From Penaeus vannamei (lineage: Eukaryota > Arthropoda > Malacostraca > Decapoda > Penaeidae): DNA of 15,000 nt. Positions within the stretch are counted from its first letter, which is position 1; each line of letters begins with the position of its first letter. Shown one piece after another: positions 1 through 9,000 of the stretch. Both the position numbers and the translations under genes were made by a program. The notes under the pieces were generated by a model. That model saw only the letters and a list, made by a program, of their open reading frames with translations. It searched no databases and had not been told where the DNA came from. The stretch lies in assembly GCF_042767895.1 (NCBI RefSeq), contig NC_091552.1, positions 15,446,382 through 15,461,381 on the forward strand, given 5' to 3'.

Positions 1-145
1 AATGATAATAATAGTAATGATAATAATAGTAATGATAATAATAGTAATGATAACAATAATAATAATAATATTAATAATAATAATAATATTAATAACAATA
101 ATGATAGTATTGATTATTATAATAACAATGAAAATGAATATAAAA
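1..145. repeat. AAT-rich microsatellite with a 15-bp higher-order unit
   Basis: The stretch opens with three exact copies of the 15-mer AATGATAATAATAGT (1-45). It then decays into AAT/AAC trinucleotide repeats with scattered ATT interruptions, to about position 145. The open frame across it (2-187) reads as low-complexity isoleucine/methionine and is a by-product of the trinucleotide period, not a gene. AAT-type repeats are abundant in penaeid shrimp and other decapod genomes, which is one weak hint about the host. Confidence 0.9.
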
Positions 146-187
146 ATGAAAATAGTGCCACTGGCATCACTTATATATATGTCATGA

Positions 188-449
188 TACAAAACCATGT
201 ATAAATGATATTAAGAAACATCTTACTTAATAAAGAATACACAAAACGATTCAGTATCCGCCATTTTTCCCAGAATGAGAATAGTTAAATCTTTTCACAC
301 AATGACATCAGGTCAAGCGAGGTCAACACCGTTCCCCATCACACGGATCCTCTCCCGGTTCCCCCACTACCTGTGCGGGTTGTGTTTCCTAGTGGCTGTT
401 TCGTTAAGATAACCCTCATTCCATTCCCATACATATACTCCCGTGATCC
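188..449. other. Unique sequence upstream of the array, no gene seen
   Basis: The sequence is AT-rich at first (AATAAA at 229-234 has no obvious gene in front of it) and then more GC-balanced from about 300. No open frame of note lies on either strand. The only structured element I see is the AGGTCA direct repeat at 310-325, listed separately. The rest could be promoter-proximal DNA for a gene starting near 480, or plain intergenic or intronic sequence. Confidence 0.6.
310..325 (+). promoter_or_regulatory. DR4 nuclear-receptor response element (candidate)
   Basis: Two perfect AGGTCA half-sites (310-315 and 320-325) stand in direct orientation with a 4-base spacer, AGCG. AGGTCA is the core half-site of nuclear hormone receptors. 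DR4 spacing is bound by thyroid-type heterodimers in vertebrates and can be bound by ecdysone receptor/USP(RXR) heterodimers in arthropods. It lies about 125 bp upstream of a TATA box, a sensible place for a promoter element. That it is functional is inference. Confidence 0.45.
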
Positions 450-480
450 TATAAAGCGTTCAGTAAGTTTCGGGAATTCG
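450..480 (+). promoter_or_regulatory. Candidate TATA-box core promoter
   Basis: TATAAAGC begins at 450, which would place a start site near 478-482. No convincing arthropod initiator (TCAGT type) lies at that distance. The only TCAGT (460-464) is just 10 bp downstream of the TATA and so is too close. A GTAAGT at 463-468 resembles a splice donor but would fall before the expected start. The DR4 element upstream and the GC-richer sequence from 470 to 560 give some support. A chance TATA is quite possible. Confidence 0.3.
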
Positions 481-654
481 AGTGCGTGGGTGCGCAGTCT
501 CGTAGCTCAGGCTTAGGCGTGGAGTGAGGTGTTTGTTTGTGACCGTTGGTGTTTTCGAGTTAGCAACGTGTTCGGTATTCTGTTTGGTGTAAATTGGCTA
601 TACTTTATCCTTGCTTTCTTGTATATACGATGTAACATTTGCAGTTGGTTTTGA
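481..654 (+). other. Possible 5' transcribed leader or intron start, no coding region
   Basis: Unique sequence lies between the TATA box and the first degenerate array unit. It is GC-richer to about 560 and then T-rich. A splice-acceptor-like stretch (pyrimidine-rich around 605-625, ending TTTGCAG at about 638-644) sits just before the array. No good in-frame start or conserved protein is visible. The minus-strand open frame at 513-767 is a fortuitous overlap running into array units. Confidence 0.35.
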
Positions 655-840
655 CTTCGGGCAAAATGATTCCTGACGTCTTCGCAAGTGTTATCCACAC
701 AGGAAGATTGGTCCCCGTCGTGTACACATGGGATATCTTCGGAAAGAGTGGTTCCTGACGTCTTCACAGGGGATGTCTCCGGACAGAGTAACTCCTGACG
801 TCCGCTGCAGAGTCGTTACAGGGGGTGTCTTTGGTCAGTG
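655..840. repeat. Degenerate left edge of the array
   Basis: Cores CCTGACGTC are recognisable at about 682, 756, 795 and 847, but the sequence between them is diverged and irregular. It includes a longer interval (about 690-750) that departs from the unit altogether. This is the oldest-looking part of the array and marks its left boundary. Confidence 0.8.
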
Positions 841-2140
841 TGGATCCTGACGTCTTCAGATGTCCTCCGGCAGAGTGTAGCCTGACGTCTTCAGATGTCC
901 TCCGGCAGAGTGTAGCCTGACGTCTTCAGATGTCCTCCGGCAGAGTGTAGCCTGACGTCTTCAGATGTCCTCCGGCAGAGTGTAGCCTGACGTCTTCAGA
1001 TGTCCTCCGGCAGAGTGTAGCCTGACGTCTTCAGATGTCCTCCGGCAGAGTGTAGCCTGACGTCTTCAGATGTCCTCCGGCAGAGTGTAGCCTGACGTCT
1101 TCAGATGTCCTCCGGCAGAGTGTAGCCTGACGTCTTCAGATGTCCTCCGGCAGAGTGTAGCCTGACGTCTTCAGATGTCCTCCGGCAGAGTGTAGCCTGA
1201 CGTCTTCAGATGTCCTCCGGCAGAGTGTAGCCTGACGTCTTCAGATGTCCTCCGGCAGAGTGTAGCCTGACGTCTTCAGATGTCCTCCGGCAGAGTGTAG
1301 CCTGACGTCTTCAGATGTCCTCCGGCAGAGTGTAGCCTGACGTCTTCAGATGTCCTCCGGCAGAGTGTAGCCTGACGTCTTCAGATGTCCTCCGGCAGAG
1401 TGTAGCCTGACGTCTTCAGATGTCCTCCGGCAGAGTGTAGCCTGACGTCTTCAGATGTCCTCCGGCAGAGTGTAGCCTGACGTCTTCAGATGTCCTCCGG
1501 CAGAGTGTAGCCTGACGTCTTCAGATGTCCTCCGGCAGAGTGTAGCCTGACGTCTTCAGATGTCCTCCGGCAGAGTGTAGCCTGACGTCTTCAGATGTCC
1601 TCCGGCAGAGTGTAGCCTGACGTCTTCAGATGTCCTCCGGCAGAGTGTAGCCTGACGTCTTCAGATGTCCTCCGGCAGAGTGTAGCCTGACGTCTTCAGA
1701 TGTCCTCCGGCAGAGTGTAGCCTGACGTCTTCAGATGTCCTCCGGCAGAGTGTAGCCTGACGTCTTCAGATGTCCTCCGGCAGAGTGTAGCCTGACGTCT
1801 TCAGATGTCCTCCGGCAGAGTGTAGCCTGACGTCTTCACAGGGTATGTCCTCCGGCAGAGTGTAGCCTGACGTCTTCAGATGTCCTCCGGCAGAGTGTAG
1901 CCTGACGTCTTCAGATGTCCTCCGGCAGAGTGTAGCCTGACGTCTTCAGATGTCCTCCGGCAGAGTGTAGCCTGACGTCTTCAGATGTCCTCCGGCAGAG
2001 TGTAGCCTGACGTCTTCAGATGTCCTCCGGCAGAGTGTAGCCTGACGTCTTCAGATGTCCTCCGGCAGAGTGTAGCCTGACGTCTTCAGATGTCCTCCGG
2101 CAGAGTGTAGCCTGACGTCTTCAGATGTCCTCCGGCAGAG
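841..2140. repeat. Subfamily A block: 36 units of 35 bp with one embedded 40-bp unit
   Basis: From 841 to 1820 there are 28 units of exactly 35 bp (the first differs by carrying TGGATCC; the next 27, from 876, read as identical). A single 40-bp unit sits at 1821-1860, followed by 8 more identical 35-bp units to 2140. Compared with the 40-bp subfamily B unit, the 35-bp form lacks five bases around TTCACAGGGTATG, which becomes TTCAGATG. The near-perfect identity indicates very recent amplification, or collapse or expansion in assembly. Confidence 0.95.
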
Positions 2141-3899
2141 TGTAGCCTGACGTCTTCACAGGGTATGTCCTCCGACAGAGAGTAGACTGACGTCTTCACA
2201 GGGTATGTCCTCCGACAGAGAGTAGACTGACGTCTTCACAGGGTATGTCCTCCGACAGAGAGTAGACTGACGTCTTCACAGGGTATGTCCTCCGACAGAG
2301 AGTAGACTGACGTCTTCACAGGGTATGTCCTCCGACAGAGAGTAGACTGACGTCTTCACAGGGTATGTCCTCCGACAGAGAGTAGACTGACGTCTTCACA
2401 GGGTATGTCCTCCGGCAGAGAGTAGACTGACGTCTTCACAGGGTATGTCCTCCGGCAGAGAGTAGACTGACGTCTTCACAGGGTATGTCCTCCGGCAGAG
2501 AGTAGCCTGACGTCTTCACAGGGTATGTCCTCCGACAGAGAGTAGCCTGACGTCTTCACAGGGTATGTCCTCCGACAGAGAGTAGCCTGACGTCTTCACA
2601 GGGTATGTCCTCCGACAGAGAGTAGCCTGACGTCTTCACAGGGTATGTCCTCCGACAGAGAGTAGCCTGACGTCTTCACAGGGTATGTCCTCCGACAGAG
2701 TGTAGCCTGACGTCTTCACAGGGTATGTCCTCCGACAGAGTGTAGCCTGACGTCTTCACAGGGTATGTCCTCCGACAGAGTGTAGCCTGACGTCTTCACA
2801 GGGTATGTCCTCCGACAGAGTGTAGCCTGACGTCTTCACAGGGTATGTCCTCCGGCAGAGAGTAGCCTGACGTCTTCACAGGGTATGTCCTCCGGCAGAG
2901 AGTAGCCTGACGTCTTCACAGGGTATGTCCTCCGGCAGAGTGTAGCCTGACGTCTTCACAGGGTATGTCCTCCGGCAGAGTGTAGCCTGACGTCTTCACA
3001 GGGTATGTCCTCCGGCAGAGTGTAGCCTGACGTCTTCACAGGGTATGTCCTCCGGCAGAGTGTAGCCTGACGTCTTCACAGGGTATGTCCTCCGGCAGAG
3101 TGTAGCCTGACGTCTTCACAGGGTATGTCCTCCGACAGAGAGTAGCCTGACGTCTTCACAGGGTATGTCCTCCGACAGAATGTAGCCTGACGTCTTCACA
3201 GGGTATGTCCTCCGACAGAGAGTAGCCTGACGTCTTCACAGGGTATGTCCTCCGACAGAGTGTAGCCTGACGTCTTCACAGGGTATGTCCTCCGGCAGAG
3301 TGTAGCCTGACGTCTTCACAGGGTATGTCCTCCGGCAGAGTGTAGCCTGACGTCTTCACAGGGTATGTCCTCCGGCAGAGTGTAGCCTGACGTCTTCACA
3401 GGGTATGTCCTCCGACAGAGAGTAGCCTGACGTCTTCACAGGGTATGTCCTCCGACAGAGAGTAGCCTGACGTCTTCACAGGGTATGTCCTCCGACAGAG
3501 AGTAGCCTGACGTCTTCACAGGGTATGTCCTCCGACAGAGAGTAGCCTGACGTCTTCACAGGGGGTGTCTTCGTGCAGAGTGTAGCCTGACGTCTTCACA
3601 GGGTATGTCCTCCGGCAGAGTGTAGCCTGACGTCTTCACAGGGTATGTCCTCCGGCAGAGTGTAGCCTGACGTCTTCACAGGGTATGTCCTCCGGCAGAG
3701 TGTAGCCTGACGTCTTCACAGGGTATGTCCTCCGGCAGAGAGTAGCCTGACGTCTTCACAGGGTATGTCCTCCGACAGAGTGTAGCCTGACGTCTTCACA
3801 GGGTATGTCCTCCGGCAGAGTGTAGCCTGACGTCTTCACAGGGTATGTCCTCCGGCAGAGTGTAGCCTGACGTCTTCACAGGGGTGTCATCGGACAGAG
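2141..3899. repeat. Subfamily B block 1: 43 units of 40 bp
   Basis: Units carry GGGTATGTCCTCC, then GGCAGAG or GACAGAG, then TGTAGCC, AGTAGCC or AGTAGAC. From 2141 to 3860 the period is exactly 40 bp for 43 units. The block ends with a 39-bp unit whose second half is C-like (3861-3899). Variants run in patches: GACAGAG with AGTAGAC at 2160-2400, and GGCAGAG with TGTAGCC at 2940-3110. One unit (3541-3580) has a subfamily C right half in the middle of the block. Confidence 0.93.
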
Positions 3900-4437
3900 T
3901 GGATCCTGACGTCTTCACAGGGGGAGTCTTCGTGCAGAGTGGATCGTGACGCCTTCACAGGGGGTGTCTTCGTGCAGAGTGGATCCTGACGCCTTCACAG
4001 GGGGTGTCTTCGTGCAGAGTGGATCGTGACGCCTTCACAGGGGGTGTCTTCGTGCAGAGTGGATCGTGACGCCTTCACAGGGGGTGTGTTCGTGCAGAGT
4101 GGATCGTGACGTCTTCACAGGGGTGTCTTCGGACAGAGTGGATACTGACGTCTTCACAGGGGGTGTCTTCGTGCAGAGTGGATCGTGACGTCTTCACAGG
4201 GGGTGTGTTCGGGCAGAGTGGATCCTGACGTCTTCACAGGGTATGTCTTCGGGCAGAGTGGATCCTGACGTCTTCACAGGGGGTGTCTTCGTGCAGAGTG
4301 GATCGTGACGTCTTCACAGGGGTGTCTTCGGACAGAGTGGATCCTGACGTCTTCAAAGGGGGTGTCTTCGTGCAGAGTGAATCGTGACGTCTTAACAGGG
4401 GGTGTCTTCGTGCAGAGTGGATCCTGACGTCTTCACA
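3900..4437. repeat. Subfamily C block 1
   Basis: Units carry GGGGGTGTCTTCGTGCAG and GTGGATCC or GTGGATCG before TGACGTC. Five units between about 3945 and 4085 share a TGACGCC change in the otherwise invariant core. Several units are 39 bp (GGGG instead of GGGGG). Confidence 0.88.
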
Positions 4438-5040
4438 GGGTATGTCCTCCGGCAGAGTGTAGCCTGACGTCTTCACAGGGTATGTCCTCCGGCAGAGAGT
4501 AGCCTGACGTCTTCATAGGGTATGTCCTCCGGCAGAGAGTAGCCTGACGTCTTCACAGGGTATGTCCTCCGGCAGAGAGTAGCCTGACGTCTTCACAGGG
4601 TATGTCCCCCGGCAGAGAGTAGCCTGACGTCTTCACAGGGTATGTCCTCCGACAGAGTGTAGCCTGACGTCTTCACAGGGTATGTCCTCCGGCAGAGAGT
4701 AGCCTGACGTCTTCACAGGGTATGTCCTCCGGCAGAATGTAGCCTGACGTCTTCACAGGGTATGTCCTCCGACAGAATGTAGCCTGACGTCTTCACAGGG
4801 TATGTCCTCCGACAGAGTGTAGCCTGACGTCTTCACAGGGTATGTCCTCCGGCAGAGAGTAGCCTGACGTCTTCACAGGGTATGTCCTCCGGCAGAGTGT
4901 AGCCTGACGTCTTCACAGGGTATGTCCTCCGGCAGAGTGTAGCCTGACGTCTTCACAGGGTATGTCCTCCGACAGAGAGTAGCCTGACGTCTTCACAGGG
5001 TATGTTCTCCGACAGAGAGTAGCCTGACGTCTTCACAGGG
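4438..5040. repeat. Subfamily B block 2: about 15 units of 40 bp
   Basis: The GGGTATGTCCTCC type returns abruptly at 4438 and ends at 5038-5040, where a C-like unit with GTGTCATCGGACAG begins. The same GTGTCATCGGACAG unit also marks the first B-to-C junction at 3881. Confidence 0.9.
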
Positions 5041-5913
5041 GTGTCATCGGACAGAGTGGATCCTGACGTCTTCACAGGGGGTGTCATCGGACAGAGTGGA
5101 TCCTGACGTCTTCACAGGGGGTGTCTTCGTGCAGAGTGGATCGTGACGTCTTCACAGGGGGTGTCTTCGTGCAGAGTGGATCGTGACGTCTTCACAGGGG
5201 GTGTCTTCGTGCAGAGTGGATCCTGACGTCTTCACAGGGGGTGTCTTCGTGCAGAGTGGATCGTGACGTCTTCACAGGGGTGTCTTCGAACAGAGTGGAT
5301 CCTGACGCCTTCACAGGGGGTGTCTTCGTGCAGAGTGGATCGTGACGTCTTCAAAGGGGGTGTCTTCGGACAGAGTGGATCGTGACGTCTTCACAGGGGG
5401 AGTGTTCGGGCAGAGTGGATCGCGACGTCTTCACAGGGGGTGTCTTCGGGCAGAGGGGATCCTGACGTCTTCAGAGGGGGTGTCTTCGGGCAGAGTGGAT
5501 CGTGACGTCTTCACAGGGGGTGTGTTCGGGCAGAGTGGATCCTGACGTCTTCACAGGGGGTGTCTTCGTGCAGAGTGGATCCTGACGTCTTCACAGGGGG
5601 TGTCTTCGTGCAGAGTGGATCGTGACGTCTTCACAGGGGTGTCTTCGGACAGAGTGGATCCTGACGTCTTCAAAGGGGGTGTCTTCGTGCAGAGTGAATC
5701 GTGACGTCTTCACAGGGGGTGTCTTCGTGCAGAGTGGATCGTGACGTCTTCACAGGGGGTGTCTTCGTGCAGAGTGAATCGTGACGTCTTCACAGGGGGT
5801 GTCTTCGTGCAGAGTGAATCGTGACGTCTTCACAGGGGGTGTCTTCGTGCAGAGTGAATCGTGACGTCTTCACAGGGGGTGTCTTCGTGCAGAGTGGATC
5901 GTGACGTCTTCAC
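5041..5913. repeat. Subfamily C block 2
   Basis: These are C-type units with patches of shared variants: CAAAGGGGG in place of CACAGGGGG at 5671, and GTGAATCG in several units between 5690 and 5870. The CAAAGGGGG plus GTGAATCG pair also occurs in C block 1 at about 4350-4384, pointing to duplication of a stretch spanning both blocks. Confidence 0.85.
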
Positions 5914-6060
5914 AGGGGGTGTCCTCCGACAGAGAGTAGCCTGACGTCTTCACAGGGTATGTCCTCCGACAGAGAGTAGCCTGACGTCTTCACAGGGTAT
6001 GTCCTCCGACAGAGAGTAGCCTGACGTCTTCACAGGGTATGTCCTCCGACAGAGAGTAGC
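5914..6060. repeat. Subfamily B block 3: four units starting with a chimeric unit
   Basis: The first unit has a C-type left part (CACAGGGGGT) joined to a B-type right part (GTCCTCCGACAGAGAGTAGC). Three pure B units follow, and at about 6075 the array returns to C. The chimera looks like a direct trace of an exchange between subfamilies. Confidence 0.88.
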
Positions 6061-9000
6061 CTGACGTCTTCACAGGGGGTGTCTTCGTGCAGAGTGGATC
6101 GTGACGTCTTCACAGGGGGTGTCTTCGGGCAGAGTGGATCCTGACGTCTTCACAGGGGGTGTCTTCGGGCAGAGTGGATCCTGACGTCTTCACAGGGGGT
6201 GTCTTCGGGCAGAGTGGATCCTGACGTCTTCACAGGGGGTGTCTTCGTGGAGAGTGGATCCTGACGTCTTCACAGGGGGTGTCATCGTGCAGAGTGGATC
6301 CTGACGTCTTCACAGGGGGTGTCTTCGGACAGAGTGGATCGTGACGTCTTCACAGGGGGTTTCTTCGTGCAGAGTGGATCCTGACGTCTTCACAGGGGGT
6401 GTCTTCGTGGAGAGTGGATCCTGACGTCTTCACAGGGGGTTTCTTCGTGCAGAGTGGATACTGACGTCTTCACAGGGGGTGTCATCGTGCAGAGTGGATC
6501 CTGACGTCTTCACAGGGGGTGTCTTCGGACAGAGTGGATCGTGACGTCTTCACAGGGGGTGTCTTCGGGCAGAGTGGATCCTGACGTCTTCACAGGGGGT
6601 GTCATCGTGCAGAGTGGATCCTGACGTCTTCACAGGGGGTGTCTTCGGGCAGAGTGGATCCTGACGTCTTCACAGGGGGTGTCTTCGGGCAGAGTGGATC
6701 GTGACGTCTTCACAGGGTGTGTCTTCGTGCAGAGTGGATCCTGACGTCTTCACAGGGGGTGTCTTCGTGCAGAGTGGATCCTGACGTCTTCACAGGGGGT
6801 GTCTTCGTGCAGAGTGGATCCTGACGTCTTCACAGGGGGTGTGTTCGGGCAGAGTGGATCCTGACGTCTTCACAGGGGGTGTCTTCGTGCAGAGTGGATC
6901 CTGACGTCTTCACAGGGGGTGTGTTCGTGCAGAGTGGATCCTGACGTCTTCACAGGGGGTGTGTTCGTGCAGAGTGGATCCTGACGTCTTCACAGGGGGT
7001 GTGTTCGTGCAGAGTGGATCCTGACGTCTTCACAGGGGGTGTCTTCGTGCAGAGTGGATCGTGACGTCTTCACAGGGGGTGTCTTCGTGCAGAGTGGATC
7101 GTGACGTCTTCACAGGGGGTGTCTTCGTGCAGAGTGGATCGTGACGTCTTCACAGGGGTGTCTTCGTGCAGAGTGGATCCTGACGTCTTCACAGGGGTGT
7201 CTTCGTGCAGAGTGGATCCTGACGTCTTCAATGGGGGTGTCTTCGTGCAGAGTGGATCGTGACGTCTTCACAGGGGGTTTGTTCGTGCAGAGTGGATCCT
7301 GACGTCTTCACAGGGTTTGTCTTCGTGCAGAGTGGATCCTGACGTCTTCACAAGGGATGTCTTCGGGCAGAGTGGATCATGACGTCTTCACAGGGGGTTT
7401 CTTCGGACAGAGTGGATCCTGACGTCTTCACAAGGGATGTCTTCGGGCAGAGTGGATCGTGACGTCTTCACAGGGGGTGTCTTCGGGCAGAGTGGATCCT
7501 GACGTCTTCACAGGGGGTGTCTTCGTGCAGAGTGGATCCTAGCGTCTTCACAGGGGGTGTGTTCGGGCAGAGTGGATCCTAGCGTCTTCACAGGGGGTGT
7601 CTTCGTGCAGAGTGGATCCTGACGTCTTCACAGGGGGTGTCTTCGGGCAGAGTGGATCCTGACGTCTTCACAGGGGGTGTCTTTGGGCAGAGTGGATCCT
7701 GACGTCTTCACAGGGGGTGTCTTTGGGCAGAATGGATCCTGACGTCTTCACAGGGGGTGTCTTCGTGCAGAGTGGATCCTGACGTCTTCACAGGGGGTGT
7801 CTTCGGGCAGAGTGGATCCTGACGGCTTCACAGGGGGTTTCTTCTGACAGAGTGGATCCTGACGTCTTCACAGGGGGTGTCTTCGTGCAGAGTGGATCGT
7901 GACGTCTTCACAGGGGGTGTCTTCGTGCAGAGTGGATCGTGACGTCTTCACAGGGGGTGTCTTCGTGCAGAGTGGATCGTGACGTCTTCACAGGGGGTGT
8001 CTTCGTGGAGAGTGGATCGTGACGTCTTCACAGGGGGTGTCTTCGTGCAGAGTGGATCGTGACGTCTTCACAGGGGGTTTCTTCGGGCGGAGTGGATCCT
8101 GACGTCTTCACAGGGTGTGTCCTCGGGCAGAGTGGATCCTGACGTCTTCACAGGGGGTTTCTTCGTGCAGAGTGGATCCTGACGTCTTTATAGGGGATGT
8201 CTTCCGTCAGAGTGGATCGTGACGTCTTCACAGGGGATGTCTTCGGGCAGAGTGGATCCTGACGTCTTCACATGGGTGTCTTCATGCAGAGTGGATCGTG
8301 ACGTCTTCACAGGGGGTGTCTTCGGGCAGAGTGGATCCTGACGTCTTCACATGGGTGTCTTCATGCAGAGTGGATCGTGACGTCTTCACAGGGGATGTCT
8401 TCGGGCAGAGTGGATCCTGACGTCTTCACATGGGTGTCTTCATGCAGAGTGGATCGTGACGTCTTCACAGGGGATGTCTTCGGGCAGAGTGGATCCTGAC
8501 GTCTTCACAGGGGGTGTCTTCGTGCAGAGTGGATCCTGACGTCTTCACAGGGGGTGTGTTCGTGCAGAGTGGATCCTGACGTCTTCACAGGGGGTGTCTT
8601 CGGGAAGAGTGGATCCTGACGTCTTCACAGGGTGTGTGTTCGGGCAGAGTGGATCCTGACGTCTTCACAGGGGGTGTCTTCATGCAGAGTGGATCGTGAC
8701 GTCTTCACAGGGGGTGTCTTCGTGCAGAGTGGATCCTGACGTCTTCACAGGGGGTGTGTTCGGGCAGAGTGGATCGTGACGTCTTCACAGGGGGTGTCTT
8801 CGTGCAGAGTGGATCGTGACGTCTTCACAGGGGGTGTCTTCGTGCAGAGTGGATCGTGACGTCTTCACAGGGGGTGTCTTCGTGCAGAGTGGATCCTGAC
8901 GTCTTCACAGGGGGTGTCTTCGTGCAGAGTGGATCCTGACGTCTTCACAGGGGGTGTCTTCGTGCAGAGTGGATCCTGACGTCTTCACAGGGGGTGTCTT

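Noticed and set aside
2..187. 61-codon Ile/Met-rich open frame
   Set aside because: It is the translation of an AAT/ATT microsatellite.
229..234. AATAAA as the end of an upstream gene
   Set aside because: No coding region or 3' UTR features lie before it, and the hexamer is expected by chance in AT-rich sequence. The same holds for 13569-13574.
513..767. 84-codon minus-strand open frame
   Set aside because: It straddles the unique flank and degenerate array units, and its N-terminal residues (KTSGTTLSEDIP) are array-derived.
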